In this document: positions 9,425 to 18,583 of the stretch, in pieces
Layout of the letters: every line of letters begins with the position of its first letter
Numbering within the stretch: position 1 is the stretch's first letter
Assembly: GCF_014925385.1 (NCBI RefSeq)
Contig: NZ_JACSDK010000016.1
Coordinates: forward strand, 248,001 to 312,000
DNA length: 64,000 bases
Origin: Pelagibius marinus
GTDB lineage: Bacteria; Pseudomonadota; Alphaproteobacteria; Kiloniellales; Kiloniellaceae
Direction: 5' to 3'
Notes under the pieces: model-generated
Told to the model about the DNA's origin: nothing
Databases searched by the model: none
What the model saw: the letters and a program-made list of their open reading frames with translations, nothing else
Translations under genes and position numbers: made by a program

Positions 9425-10267
9425 CTAGGACGCGCTCTCCGCGCGCTTGGCGGCCTGCCAGAGCTCTTCCAGGGCCTCCAGGCTCTGGTCCTCGGCCTTC
9501 TCGCCGCGTCCGGCCAGGTCGGCCTCCATGGCGCGGAAGCGGCGCTCGAACTTGGCGTTGGTCCGGCGCAGGGCTGACTCGGGATCTACCTTCAGGTGGC
9601 GGGCCAGGTTGACCGCGACGAACAGCAGGTCGCCGACCTCGTCCTCCAGACGGTCCGGGTCGCCGCCGGCGGCGATCTCCGAGCGGATTTCGCCGACTTC
9701 CTCGTCCAGCTTGTCGAAAACCTGGCCGACCTCGGGCCAGTCGAAGCGCACCCGGGCGGCGCGCTTCTGCAGTTTCTCGGCGCGCAGCAGGGCGGGCAGG
9801 GCGGCCGTCACCCCGTCCAGGGCGCTCAAGGTTTCACCGTTGTCCCCGGCCTTGGACCGCCGCTCGGCCTCCTTCTGGGCCTCCCAGGTGACCTTCACGT
9901 CGTCGGGTGTGTCTGCGTCGTGGTCGCCGAAGACATGGGGATGGCGGCTGACCATCTTGTCGCTGATCGCCTCGGCCACGTCGTCGAAAGCGAAGTGCCC
10001 GGCCTCCTCGGCCATGCGGGCGTGGAAGACCACCTGCAGCAGCAGATCGCCCAGCTCGTCGCGCAGGGCCGCCATGTCATTCTGCTCGATGGCGTCGGCG
10101 ACCTCGTAGGCCTCTTCGATGGTGTAGGGGGCGATGGTCGCGAAGTTCTGCTCCAGATCCCAGGGGCAGCCGCCCTCGGGATCGCGCAGCCGCGCCATGA
10201 CGGCGAGCAGGCGGTCGATGGGGCGGGGCGGGGACGCATTCGGCGGGAAGGAATCGTCTTCGGTCAT
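9425..10267 (-). CDS. mazG: Nucleoside triphosphate pyrophosphohydrolase MazG
   Basis: Hydrolyses (d)NTPs to NMP and pyrophosphate, a housekeeping role that limits misincorporation and alters nucleotide alarmone levels. The 280-residue protein has both MazG repeats: the first with CPWDLEQNFATIAPYTIEE and the EELGDLLLQ-like helix (RDELGDLLLQVVFHARMAEE), the second with KLDEEVGEIRSEI and DEVGDLLFVAVNLARH. These acidic helices bind magnesium. The ATG at 10,267 gives the usual N-terminus; a longer frame to 10,393 adds a cysteine-rich leader that is not family-like. It is a single gene, convergent with the MFS gene. Confidence 0.95.
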   Translation of the reverse strand: MTEDDSFPPNASPPRPIDRLLAVMARLRDPEGGCPWDLEQNFATIAPYTIEEAYEVADAIEQNDMAALRDELGDLLLQVVFHARMAEEAGHFAFDDVAEAISDKMVSRHPHVFGDHDADTPDDVKVTWEAQKEAERRSKAGDNGETLSALDGVTAALPALLRAEKLQKRAARVRFDWPEVGQVFDKLDEEVGEIRSEIAAGGDPDRLEDEVGDLLFVAVNLARHLKVDPESALRRTNAKFERRFRAMEADLAGRGEKAEDQSLEALEELWQAAKRAESAS

Positions 10268-10378
10268 GCCCCGCAGATTAGCGCAGATCGCCAGCGGGAA
10301 AAGCCCCGCGAGGCCGCAGCCTCCGCAACGTTGGGTAGTTAATGAAAAGCAAACGTTTTCTGCGTTAAGGATGAAGGC

Positions 10379-10939
10379 ATGGGGGAGAACCAAGTGCTTG
10401 CCGAAGCGGCGAGGGAAGACATCTTTTTCAGCGGCGTTTCACGCGCCTTCTATACCTACTGGGAGAGCCTGGCCGCGCGCTGTGGCGGCGTGCCCCGGCG
10501 CGACGACTTCGACCCCGCGGCCATTCCCGCCCTTCTGCCGCACATCTTCATAGTGGAAAAGATCAAGGAAACCGGTCGCTTCTTCTTCCGGCTGTCGGGC
10601 ACCGGCATCCGGGAGATCATGGGCTCCGAGAACACCAACCATTTCCTCGACGAACTGCTGCACGGGGAAGATCTGGATGCCGTGGGCGAAATATTCGACC
10701 AGGTACTGACCCAGGGGGTCTGCGTGCGCTCCATCGAAGGCCTGACCTACAGCGACCGCAGCTATCTGCGCGTCGAGATCGTCCGTCTGCCGCTGAGCAG
10801 GGGCGAGGGAGAGCGGCGCCTGGTGGTCGGCTGCCTGTCGCGCATCGAAAACGGCGCGAGCAGCGGCACACTGGCCACAGTGAAAGACAAGCAGGTGCTG
10901 CGCATCGAAAACGACGTGCTGCCCCGCCTGGCCTTCTGA
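10379..10939 (+). CDS. PAS_5-domain protein
   Basis: A 186-residue protein with a single PAS-like domain of the PAS_5 type, recognised by YWESLAARCGGVPRRDDFDP, IPALLPHIFIVEK and the strand FFFRLSGTGI. The family is common in Rhodospirillales and lacks an attached output domain, so it is thought to be a stand-alone sensor or scaffold. It has no signal peptide or membrane segment. The start is an ATG shortly after an AT-rich promoter-like region shared with the divergent mazG gene. Ligand and partner are unknown. Confidence 0.75.
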   Translation: MGENQVLAEAAREDIFFSGVSRAFYTYWESLAARCGGVPRRDDFDPAAIPALLPHIFIVEKIKETGRFFFRLSGTGIREIMGSENTNHFLDELLHGEDLDAVGEIFDQVLTQGVCVRSIEGLTYSDRSYLRVEIVRLPLSRGEGERRLVVGCLSRIENGASSGTLATVKDKQVLRIENDVLPRLAF

Positions 10940-10979
10940 GGCAGCGTCCCGCGCCCCATTATGCCGCTGGAATCAGAAA

Positions 10980-11003
10980 AGCGGCAGCCCGGGGGCTGCC
11001 GCT
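10980..11003 (-). terminator. Rho-independent terminator
   Basis: An 11-bp perfect stem (AGCGGCAGCCC / GGGCTGCCGCT) is followed on the minus strand by TTTTCTGATT. It sits 25 bases beyond the stop of the secreted protein gene at 11,028 and also separates it from the convergent PAS_5 gene. Confidence 0.7.
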
Positions 11004-11027
11004 CCATCTTGAACCTGTCCAGCCGGA

Positions 11028-11693
11028 TCAGCCCGCGGGGCTGACACAATAGCTGTTGTAGGTGTTGGCTTCGCTCCACTCCTCGACCTCGTCGTGATCG
11101 TCGAGATGGATCGAGAACTGGCACATTGCCGAGAAGTTGCCGTCGTAGCAGTCCATGGGCAGGTTCTGCGTCACCAGCACCTGGCCGTTGGCCGGCACGT
11201 TGACGATGATCTGCGCGGGCGCCGCACCGGCGGTGGGGAAGCTGGGCGTCCACTGGAAGCTGCCGCTGTCGCTGCCACCGGCATTGCGGACCCAGAACTT
11301 GATCTGGTTCGGCGTGCCGCCGGTCGGCTTCTTCACGCAGTAGCTGTGCTCGGGGAAACCTTCGGGCAGGCCGACGGCATTGTTGTAGTAGGGGATGACC
11401 ACCAGGTTCGCCAGCTGGCTCGGGGTGTCCGGGCCGCCCTGGGCGGTGCCGGTGGCGATCTTCTTCACCGGGTCGCCGGCGCGCCGGGCCTGCAGGCGGC
11501 GCTCACGGGTCGGGCGAGACGGCTTCACGGGCTTCAGTCGCAGAGGCTCAACCTGGCTATCCTGCACCTGCGCCGGCAGGCGGTGCGAGTGCTCGTTGCG
11601 TTCCTGGGCCACGCAGCCGAGGCCGATGGTGCTGCTGATGGTGGTAGCGGCAAAAGCCGCGAGGGCGATCTTCGTGATAGGGCTCTTGCGCAT
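11028..11693 (-). CDS. Secreted CARDB-like protein
   Basis: A 221-residue protein with a signal peptide (about residues 1-25, ending SSTIGLGC; the cysteine may make it a lipoprotein) and a basic linker (residues 48-75). A beta-sandwich-like domain follows with FWVRNAGGSDSGSFQW and DDHDEVEEWSEANTYNSYC. Alternating strands and the D-x-x-x-x-V-x-E-x-x-E-x-N pattern are those of CARDB (cell-adhesion-related) domains. The function is probably extracellular or envelope binding, inferred from the fold only. A similar secreted protein is encoded at 12,601-13,248, so the two flank gph. Confidence 0.68.
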   Translation of the reverse strand: MRKSPITKIALAAFAATTISSTIGLGCVAQERNEHSHRLPAQVQDSQVEPLRLKPVKPSRPTRERRLQARRAGDPVKKIATGTAQGGPDTPSQLANLVVIPYYNNAVGLPEGFPEHSYCVKKPTGGTPNQIKFWVRNAGGSDSGSFQWTPSFPTAGAAPAQIIVNVPANGQVLVTQNLPMDCYDGNFSAMCQFSIHLDDHDEVEEWSEANTYNSYCVSPAG

Positions 11694-11800
11694 TGGTTTG
11701 ATCCTTTCGGCGAACTCCGATAAGCCTCGGAGCGTGTTGTGTTACCCGGTCAGTCGCGCCACATGGTTCAACGGTTCACCCAAACTGGTTGATTAGGTCT

Positions 11801-12517
11801 ATGTCCCTAGTTTCCCCGTCGCCGGCGCCTCCAGGCACCGGCCCCCGCGCCATCGTTTTCGATCTGGACGGCACGCTGGTCGACAGTGTCCCGGACCTGC
11901 ACGCTGCCACCGCGACTTTCCTGGCCGAACGCGGCCATGCGCCGCTGGATCTGGCGACCGTCATCGGCTTCGTGGGCAATGGCGTGCCGGTGCTGCTGGA
12001 GCGGGTGCTGCGCGCCGTGGGGGAGGCGGCCGACGCCGAGAGCCTGCAAGCCGCCCTGCCGCGCTTCAACGAAATCTACGGGGCCGCGCCCGCGGCCCTG
12101 TCGAAGCTCTATCCGGGGGTCGCCGAAGCGCTGGCGGCGCTAGCCGCCGACGGCCATGCGCTGGGCGTCTGCACCAACAAGCCGGAAGGGCCGGCGCGCC
12201 GGATCATCGAGGAAATGGGCATCGCCGGCTTCATCGCAGCCCTGACCGGCGGGGACAGCCTGGCGGTGCGCAAGCCCGACCCGGCGCCCCTGCGCCATAC
12301 CGCGGGCCTGCTGCAGGCCGAGCTGACCTCCGTCGTCTACGTGGGCGACAGCGAGGTGGACGCCGCCACCGCAGCTGCGGCCGGCGTGCCCTTCGTGCTG
12401 TTCACCGAGGGCTATCGCAAGAGCCCGGTGGCGGAGATCACCCATCAGGCAATCTTCGATGACTTTGCCGTGCTGCCGGACCTGGTGGCGGCGCTGTCCC
12501 GCGACCTGGCGTCATGA
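11801..12517 (+). CDS. gph: Phosphoglycolate phosphatase (HAD superfamily)
   Basis: Dephosphorylates 2-phosphoglycolate, which arises from DNA repair and from RuBisCO oxygenation. The 238-residue HAD protein has motif I FDLDGTLVDS near residue 20, motif II CTNKPE, the conserved lysine in RKPDPAPL, and motif IV VYVGDSEVDAATAAAAGVP. The cap domain between motifs I and II (GFVGNGVPVLLERVL) is typical of Gph. The ATG at 11,801 follows AGGT; a TTG twelve bases upstream is also possible. It is transcribed alone between two secreted-protein genes reading the other way. Confidence 0.88.
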   Translation: MSLVSPSPAPPGTGPRAIVFDLDGTLVDSVPDLHAATATFLAERGHAPLDLATVIGFVGNGVPVLLERVLRAVGEAADAESLQAALPRFNEIYGAAPAALSKLYPGVAEALAALAADGHALGVCTNKPEGPARRIIEEMGIAGFIAALTGGDSLAVRKPDPAPLRHTAGLLQAELTSVVYVGDSEVDAATAAAAGVPFVLFTEGYRKSPVAEITHQAIFDDFAVLPDLVAALSRDLAS

Positions 12518-12533
12518 GACCGCGCAAAAAGAA

Positions 12534-12563
12534 CCGCCGGCGGCCCTTCCCGGGCCCCGGCGG
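12534..12563 (-). terminator. Rho-independent terminator
   Basis: A GC-rich hairpin (outer arms CCGCCGG / CCGGCGG, inner arms GGCCC / GGGCC) is followed on the minus strand by TTCTTTTTGC. It ends the CARDB-like gene at 12,601 and may also stop gph transcripts from the other side. Confidence 0.6.
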
Positions 12564-12600
12564 GGGGGTGGGTTTAACTGACAGGGAGGGGATCTGTCGC

Positions 12601-13248
12601 TTAGCCACGCGGCTGCAGGCGCAGCTTGCGCGGTTTCGGGTCCGGATCGGGCTGACCCGGCTTGACCTTGAGGTTGCCGCCGACCGGCTTGCCGGCGATG
12701 AAGCCGTCACCGTCGCAATCCAGCTTCACGTTGATCTTGGAACCGAAGGTGTTGCTCTCGTTGCTCTCGGCGACCTGCTTGTTGACGTCCATGACCAGCT
12801 TCACGGCGTTCATGCCTTCCTTAAGGTCCATCTGCCAGGTCTCGAAGGGACGCCACGAGCCCGCCGCCAGGTAGCCGGCGGCGAAGTTATCGGTATTCAC
12901 CAGGGTGTTGCCGCGATAGACCTTGGCCACGGAGGCGCCGGCGTCCGTCAGGCCCTTGTTGCCGGGCTGGTAGTCCATCTGCACGAAGCGGCACATGTCC
13001 TTCTTGGGGCCGACCTGGGTGGCGATGACCGGACCCATGTCGTCCAGCACGATGACGCCGCCTTCGGTCCACTTCTTGTTGCCGATGTAGCCGCCCGAGG
13101 TGGTGATGTCGGGCAGACCCGGCGTGAGGCCGGTCGCGCCCCGCTGCTGCACCTGGGCAGTCGCGCTGCCGGCCAGGGCCGCGAGGGAGACGGAAAGGAC
13201 GCTGACCGCCACGAAACCGGCGATATTGCGCTTCATCTGGGTCTTCAT
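12601..13248 (-). CDS. Secreted CARDB-like protein
   Basis: A 215-residue exported protein with a clear signal peptide (about residues 1-32, ending GSATAQ). A CARDB-type beta-sandwich follows: VQMDYQPGNKGLTDAGASV, then LVMDVNKQVAESNESNTFG, where the D-x-x-x-x-V-x-E-S-N-E-x-N pattern is diagnostic, and VKLDCDGDGF, a possible calcium-binding loop. The C-terminal tail is rich in Pro, Lys and Arg. It is related in plan, though not closely in sequence, to the protein at 11,028-11,693. An AT-rich region with atactattttctccaatata lies upstream. The role in the envelope is unknown. Confidence 0.72.
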   Translation of the reverse strand: MKTQMKRNIAGFVAVSVLSVSLAALAGSATAQVQQRGATGLTPGLPDITTSGGYIGNKKWTEGGVIVLDDMGPVIATQVGPKKDMCRFVQMDYQPGNKGLTDAGASVAKVYRGNTLVNTDNFAAGYLAAGSWRPFETWQMDLKEGMNAVKLVMDVNKQVAESNESNTFGSKINVKLDCDGDGFIAGKPVGGNLKVKPGQPDPDPKPRKLRLQPRG

Positions 13249-13449
13249 ACTATTTTCTCCAATATATCAATCAGTTACTGTGGCAGGGATGTCACTCCAT
13301 GCACGGTAGTCGCGGCCCGCGGGGAAAAGGTTCATTGGAGAAAGCAGGAGGGCTGAGGCCCGTCAGGGCCTAGGGTGCCAGGGGCAGGCGCGCTATACTT
13401 GGCCGGCCGGGGGAATGGCGGTCGGGATCTGAAATCAGGGAGTTGCCGT

Positions 13450-13968
13450 ATGAATGCAGGCATCGGCGCCGGATGGCGCGGCCTTTTCCGCCGGACTGCC
13501 GCGGCCGCGCTGGTCTTCACAGCCGGCGCCTGGCTGGCCGGCGCACCGCCTGCGCTCAGCGCCGAGGTGGCCGAAGTGGAGTTCCTGGTCTCGGTGTCCG
13601 ACGGGGAAGGTAACCAGCGCCACATCCAGGCCGACGTGGTGCCCTATCTGCCGGACCGGGCCTGTTTCGGCTGGCGCCTGCGCCTGGCCGGGGGCCAGGC
13701 TCTGGTCCGCTACCGGGAGGTCCTGAAGCTGCCGGAAGCGCCGGCCTTCTGGACAGGTGAAGACGACAGCTACAGCCCGCACAAGTACTCGGCCGATCGC
13801 ACCACGGCGACCACGGAAGAGTTTGCGGCCCCGGACAACAACGGCTGGATCTCAAGCCGCTGGTGCATCGCCGAAGGCGATCCGGTAGGGCCGCACTCCA
13901 TCGACGTCTATATCGACGACAACCTCGTCAAACACTTCGCTTTCGAGGTGAAGAAGATCAGTGAATAA
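13450..13968 (+). CDS. Secreted protein of unknown function
   Basis: I do not recognise the family. The 172-residue product has an Ala-rich signal peptide ending near PPALSAEV (residue 38). A compact beta-rich domain follows (VEFLVSVSDGEGNQRHIQ, ACFGWRLRLAGGQALVRYRE, IDVYIDDNLVKHFAFEVKK). Two cysteines (ACFGW, RWCIA) could form a disulfide. The alternating strands and the closing 'IDVYIDDNLVKHFAFEV' resemble an immunoglobulin-like accessory domain. GGGAG seven bases before the ATG at 13,450 supports this start. The neighbours are unrelated. Confidence 0.68.
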   Translation: MNAGIGAGWRGLFRRTAAAALVFTAGAWLAGAPPALSAEVAEVEFLVSVSDGEGNQRHIQADVVPYLPDRACFGWRLRLAGGQALVRYREVLKLPEAPAFWTGEDDSYSPHKYSADRTTATTEEFAAPDNNGWISSRWCIAEGDPVGPHSIDVYIDDNLVKHFAFEVKKISE

Positions 13969-14157
13969 ATTGATATTGCCTGAAAAATCCCGGCCAACAG
14001 GGCCCAGGGGACGGCGGCAGGAGAGAAAGCCCGCCGAGAGCGCCATGCCGCTCCTGAGCCCACCCGTTATTCGCATAATTTATATTATGGAAAATATAGA
14101 GTAGTTCAAAACGGCGGCCTGCTGCGGTTCCGGGATCCTCGACGTTCCCTGGGCCCC

Positions 14158-14982
14158 CTAGCGCTGTGTCGTGTCCCCGAAGACGTGCTCCGGGCCCGGA
14201 AAGCGCCGCCGGCGCACGTCCTCGGCGAAAGCCGCGATGGCCGCTTCCGCGTCGCGGCCCAGCTCGGCGTAGCGCTTCACGAACTTCGGCTGGAACTCCT
14301 GGAACATGCCGAGCATGTCTTCGATGACCAGCACCTGGCCGTCGCAGTTCACCGAGGCGCCGATGCCGATGGTCGGAATGTCGACCGCTTCGGTGATGCG
14401 GTCGGCCAAGGACGCCGTGACCTTTTCCAGCACCACCGAGAACGCGCCGGCCTCGGCCACGGCTTTCGCGTCGGCCAGGATGCGCTCGGCGTCGGCGCCG
14501 CGGCCCTGGACCTTGTAGCCGCCCAGGGTGTTCACCGCCTGGGGCGTCAGGCCGACGTGGGCCATGACCGGGATGCCGCGCTGGACCAGGAAGCGGATCG
14601 TCTCGGCCATCACCACGCCGCCTTCCAGCTTCACCGCCTCGCAGCCGGTCTCCGCCATGACCCGCGCGGCGCTCCGGAAGGCCTGCGCCGCGCTTTCCTC
14701 GTAGGTCCCGAACGGCAGGTCGACGACCATCAGGGCCCGCTCCAGGCCCCGGCGCACCGCCTGGCCGTGCAGGATCATCATCTCCAGGGTGACGCCCAGG
14801 GTCGACGGCAGGCCGTGCAGCACCATGCCGACGCTGTCGCCGACCAGGACCACGTCGCAGTGGCGGTCGACCAGTTGGGCGATGGAGGTCGTATAGGCGG
14901 TCAGGCAGACGATCGGCTCGCCGCCCTTGCGGCCGGCGATCTCCGGCAGCGTCACTGACTTGATATGACCCGTCCCGCTCAT
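14158..14982 (-). CDS. panB: 3-methyl-2-oxobutanoate hydroxymethyltransferase
   Basis: First committed step of pantothenate synthesis: transfers a hydroxymethyl group from methylene-tetrahydrofolate to alpha-ketoisovalerate, giving ketopantoate. The 274-residue protein keeps the family landmarks: [14 protein letters not shown], the metal-binding aspartate in [14 protein letters not shown], a second in [13 protein letters not shown], the lysine in EAVKLEGG and the glutamate in SVVLEKV. Length is normal. panC is not adjacent, so panB stands alone here. The start is a canonical ATG ([13 protein letters not shown]). Confidence 0.96.
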   Translation of the reverse strand: MSGTGHIKSVTLPEIAGRKGGEPIVCLTAYTTSIAQLVDRHCDVVLVGDSVGMVLHGLPSTLGVTLEMMILHGQAVRRGLERALMVVDLPFGTYEESAAQAFRSAARVMAETGCEAVKLEGGVVMAETIRFLVQRGIPVMAHVGLTPQAVNTLGGYKVQGRGADAERILADAKAVAEAGAFSVVLEKVTASLADRITEAVDIPTIGIGASVNCDGQVLVIEDMLGMFQEFQPKFVKRYAELGRDAEAAIAAFAEDVRRRRFPGPEHVFGDTTQR

Positions 14983-15111
14983 CCCCGCGCCCTCTCCCGT
15001 TCCGGCGGCGGCCCGTTGCCGGGCCTGAATTGCTTCTGCGGCGCTGTTTTAGAGGGCTACGGCGGGCCTGGCCAGGGCCGCGTCAGCCGGGCGGCGGCGC
15101 CCAGACGACAA

Positions 15112-15134
15112 AGGGCCGCGCAAAGCGCGGCCCT
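15112..15134 (-). terminator. Rho-independent terminator
   Basis: A 10-bp perfect stem (AGGGCCGCGC / GCGCGGCCCT) with a three-base loop is followed on the minus strand by TTGTCGTCTG. It lies 43 bases past the stop of the DUF1127 gene at 15,177. Confidence 0.6.
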
Positions 15135-15176
15135 CTTGCCGGGCCGGGGACAAGAAAGGCCCCGGCAGATATTGGG

Positions 15177-15584
15177 TCAGGGGGCGGCGCCTCCGGCGGC
15201 CGCGGCCGTCCGATGATCGTTGTGCGCGGCCGGCGTCGCGGCCTCTTCGGCCTTGTCGAAGGCCTTGGCCAGCGCCAGACGCTGCGTCAGGGCGTCGCCC
15301 ATGACGACCTCGGCGTCCTGAACCCGCGGATCGATACCGCGCGCCACGGCGGCGATGTCGCTGCGGCCGATGCCGATGTCGTCCAGCTCACGGTCGGTCA
15401 TGGCGGAGAGCACCTCGTAGGTCCGGCGGTACTCCAGATAGGCCGACAGCCTGGCCGAGGCCGACTTGAACAGGTCCTGCAGCCCGGTGATCGCGTCGAT
15501 CAGGATTTCGGCAACCGCCTGGGCGCGCAGGGCTTCGGCGCGGGCGATGGGGTCGTGAATGTTGTTGAACTGCTTCATATCCAT
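15177..15584 (-). CDS. DUF1127-containing protein
   Basis: A 135-residue protein whose central part (about residues 45-85) contains the DUF1127 helix: YLEYRRTYEVLSAMTDRE followed by LDDIGIGRSDI. The extensions before and after are longer than in the minimal family and are Ala-rich and helical. The start is chosen at 15,584 because GAGAGG then sits nine bases upstream; ATGs at 15,593 and 15,578 are alternatives. A role in RNA-linked regulation is known for some relatives but not shown here. It is the second DUF1127 gene in the window (the other is at 5,889). Confidence 0.78.
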   Translation of the reverse strand: MDMKQFNNIHDPIARAEALRAQAVAEILIDAITGLQDLFKSASARLSAYLEYRRTYEVLSAMTDRELDDIGIGRSDIAAVARGIDPRVQDAEVVMGDALTQRLALAKAFDKAEEAATPAAHNDHRTAAAAGGAAP

Positions 15585-15951
15585 TTTCTTCATCCTCTCA
15601 GGCCGCCCGCCAGAGGCGGCAATCCGATAAAACAGCACGCTCAGAGGCTCGATCTGGGGGGTGTGGTGCCGAGCCGGTGCCGTCGACCAGTTGAATATGG
15701 ACCGCGGCGAGCCATGCGACGAGCGCATATGTTGCACCGCAGCAATGCGGTTACCTCATGGCATCATGAAGAAAAGATTAAGCCGAAACAGCGACCTACT
15801 GGTTTTCGGCAGATTCCCTGGGGGAGCCGCCGGGGCGCCGTAGTGTGCGCTGCGTTCAAGGCTTCCCCTGCCCAGCCGCCCCTGCCCGGCCGCCCCTGCC
15901 CGGCCGTGCGCCTTGCCGGGCGCCGGGCCCTGGCCTGTCTGCCTCGGGCCC

Positions 15952-16386
15952 CTATGCCAGATCGGTCTTGCGGCGGGCCATTAGCCGTTCAGGTTCCGCC
16001 GGAATCTCGAAGCCGAAAGGCCGGTAGAGTCCGTGGGCGTCGGCGGTGGCCAGCATCCATCGCCGGAGGCCCTGCAATTCCGGATGCGCCATGATGCAGG
16101 AAATCAGCCAGCGGCCCAGGCCGCGCCCGCGATAGGGCTCCAGGACGAAGACGTCGCACATCCAGGCAAAGGTGGCCCGGTCGCTCACCACCCGTGCATA
16201 GCCGACCTGGCCGTCGGCGCCGAAGAGCCCGAAGTTCAGGGAGCCGGCGACCGCCCGCTCGACGGTGGCGCGCGGGATGCCCACCGACCAGTAGGCGGTG
16301 CGCAAGAACGCGTGCATGACGTCCAGGTCCAAGCGCGCCGGATCGGTGGTGATTTCGAAGCCGTCCTTGGACCAGCAGTGGTTCAT
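15952..16386 (-). CDS. GNAT-family N-acetyltransferase
   Basis: A 144-residue acetyltransferase. The acetyl-CoA pyrophosphate loop is VFVLEPYRGRGLGRWLI (Q/R-x-x-G-x-G/A pattern), followed by the helix and the closing strand with LYRPFGFEI. It resembles small GNAT enzymes that act on free amines or amino acids; the substrate is unknown. GAGGAG eight bases before the ATG at 16,386 fixes the start; the longer frame to 16,485 is not family-like. It is an isolated gene. Confidence 0.85.
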   Translation of the reverse strand: MNHCWSKDGFEITTDPARLDLDVMHAFLRTAYWSVGIPRATVERAVAGSLNFGLFGADGQVGYARVVSDRATFAWMCDVFVLEPYRGRGLGRWLISCIMAHPELQGLRRWMLATADAHGLYRPFGFEIPAEPERLMARRKTDLA

Positions 16387-16629
16387 CTTGCCTGCTCCTC
16401 GCAGCCGCATTCCCCTACGGGCCGCCCTGGCAGCGTTGCGGAACCCACCAGCCTGAAGGGCAAGGCGTGGCGTGCGGCTGATCAACCCCTTTTAAGAGAG
16501 CGACAACCCCGATTACAACCACGCATTCGGGTCGCATCATCTTAAATGGCGCTTTCTCCCAAGGCGCTCTATAATCCCCGCTAATTGGAAGAAAACTCCA
16601 TAATAACAATACGTTCAGGGACCCGCTTG

Positions 16630-18579
16630 ATGTTCTACCAGTTTATGTGGAAGGCCAGAGCCCTGGCCGCCTTTGGGTTGCTCGCTTTCTTCGCCGGCAG
16701 CGCCCAGGCCGATATCGTGCGCTACGAAGCGCCGGATGCTCCCCGCGTTGCCGCCTTCAAGGAAACGCCAAAGCTGGCGCCGATGGTCGAGGCCGGAAAG
16801 TTGCCGCCGGTGACCGAGCGGCTGCCGTCCGTTCCCCGCGTCTCGATCAGCGGTCCCAACCTCTCCGTCGGCAAACCCGGCGGCGATATCCGCATGCTGG
16901 TCGGGCGCGACAAGGACGTGCGGCTGCTGATCGTCTACGGCTACGCCCGCCTGGTCGGCTACAACGAGAAGCTGGAGATTGAGCCGGACATCCTGGAATG
17001 GCTCGAGGTGGAGGACGGACGCATCTTCACCATGAAGCTGCGCGAAGGTCACCGCTGGTCGGACGGCGCGCCCTTTACCACCGAGGACTTCCGCTACTAC
17101 TGGGAAGACGTCGCCAACAACGAAGAGCTCTCGCCTGTCGGGCCCGATGTCACCCTCCGGGTCGACGGGGAACTGCCGAAGGTGGAGGTGATCGACGAGA
17201 CGACGATCCGCTACACCTGGTCGAAGCCCAATCCATTCCTGATCCCGGCGCTTGCCGGGGCGCGGCCGCTCGATCTCTTCGTGCCGGCGCACTACCTCAA
17301 GCAATTCCATCCGAAATACGGCGAGGCGGAGAAGATCAAGGCCGCCATCGAGGCGGCGAGCGCCCGCAACTGGGCCCAGCTGCATAACCGCATCGGCAAC
17401 ATGTACCGCGCCACCAATCCGGACCTGCCGACGGTGCAGCCCTGGCACAACGTGATTGCGCCGCCGTCGACGCGCTTCACCGCGGAACGCAACGCCTACT
17501 ATCACCGCATCGACGCCTCCGGGCAGCAGCTTCCCTATGCGGACCGCTTCATCCTGGACGTGGTCAACGGCTCCCTGGTGCCGGCCAAGACCGCGGCGGG
17601 TGAAGCCGACCTGCAGTCTCGCAGCTTGAATTTCTCCGACTACACCTTCCTGAAGGCCGCCGAGGAGCGCAGCGGCTACGATGTGCGCCTGTGGAAGACC
17701 GTGCGCGGCTCGCAGCTCGCGCTCTATCCCAACCTCAATGTCACCGACCCGGAGTGGCGCAAGCTGAACCGCGACGCCCGCTTCCGCCGGGCGCTGTCCC
17801 TCGGCATAAACCGCAGTGAGATCAATCAGGTGATCTACTACGGCCTCTGCCTGGAGGGGAACAACTCGGTACTGCCCGACAGCCCGCTCTACGAGGCCGA
17901 ATACCGCCAGGCCTATGCCGATTTCGACCCCGAACGGGCCAACGCCCTGCTGGACGAAATCGGCCTGACCGAGCGCAACGGCGACGGCGTTCGCCTGATG
18001 CCCAACGGCCGGCCCCTGGAGATCATCGTCGAGACCGCCGGCGAGAACACCGAGGAAACCGACGTGCTGGAACTGATCGGCGACTCCTGGCGTCAGATCG
18101 GCGTGAAGCTCTTCACCAAGCCGTCGCAGCGCGACGTACTGCGCAACCGCGTCTTCGCCGGCGACACGATGATGTCCATGTGGTTCGGCTACGAGAACGG
18201 CATCCCGACTCCCCTGACGAGTCCGGAGGAATTTGTACCGGTCCACCAGCAGAGCCTGCATTGGCCGATGTGGGGTCAGTACGCGGAGACCAGCGGCACC
18301 GCCGGCGAGCCTGTCGACATGGAAAAGCCCAAGCGCCTGCTGGAGCTCTACGGCCAGTGGACTTCAGCCAAGTCGGTCCCGGAGAAGGTCGCGGCCTGGG
18401 AGGAGATCCTGAAGATCCACGCCGAGGAGATTTACACCATCGGACTCATCGCCGAGGTGCCGCAGCCCATCGTGGTGGCCAAGGCCCTGCGCAACGTGCC
18501 GGAAAAAGGCATCTACAACTGGGATCCCGGTGCGCAGTTCGGCATGTACCGCCCGGAGCGCTTCTGGTTCGACAGGTAA
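16630..18579 (+). CDS. ABC transporter substrate-binding protein, family 5 (peptide/opine type)
   Basis: A 649-residue periplasmic binding protein, long for the family, with a signal peptide (about residues 1-26, FFAGSAQA). The family-5 fold shows in LRVDGELPKVEVIDETTIRY, the ligand-side RDARFRRALSLGINRSEINQ and the C-terminal PEKGIYNWDPGAQ. Such proteins feed oligopeptides, nickel, opines or cell-wall peptides to Dpp/Opp-type importers. No permease or ATPase gene is adjacent, so it must rely on a transporter encoded elsewhere. AGGGA eight bases before the ATG at 16,630 supports the start. A small secreted-protein gene begins four bases after the stop. Confidence 0.86.
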   Translation: MFYQFMWKARALAAFGLLAFFAGSAQADIVRYEAPDAPRVAAFKETPKLAPMVEAGKLPPVTERLPSVPRVSISGPNLSVGKPGGDIRMLVGRDKDVRLLIVYGYARLVGYNEKLEIEPDILEWLEVEDGRIFTMKLREGHRWSDGAPFTTEDFRYYWEDVANNEELSPVGPDVTLRVDGELPKVEVIDETTIRYTWSKPNPFLIPALAGARPLDLFVPAHYLKQFHPKYGEAEKIKAAIEAASARNWAQLHNRIGNMYRATNPDLPTVQPWHNVIAPPSTRFTAERNAYYHRIDASGQQLPYADRFILDVVNGSLVPAKTAAGEADLQSRSLNFSDYTFLKAAEERSGYDVRLWKTVRGSQLALYPNLNVTDPEWRKLNRDARFRRALSLGINRSEINQVIYYGLCLEGNNSVLPDSPLYEAEYRQAYADFDPERANALLDEIGLTERNGDGVRLMPNGRPLEIIVETAGENTEETDVLELIGDSWRQIGVKLFTKPSQRDVLRNRVFAGDTMMSMWFGYENGIPTPLTSPEEFVPVHQQSLHWPMWGQYAETSGTAGEPVDMEKPKRLLELYGQWTSAKSVPEKVAAWEEILKIHAEEIYTIGLIAEVPQPIVVAKALRNVPEKGIYNWDPGAQFGMYRPERFWFDR

Positions 18580-18583
18580 AGCG

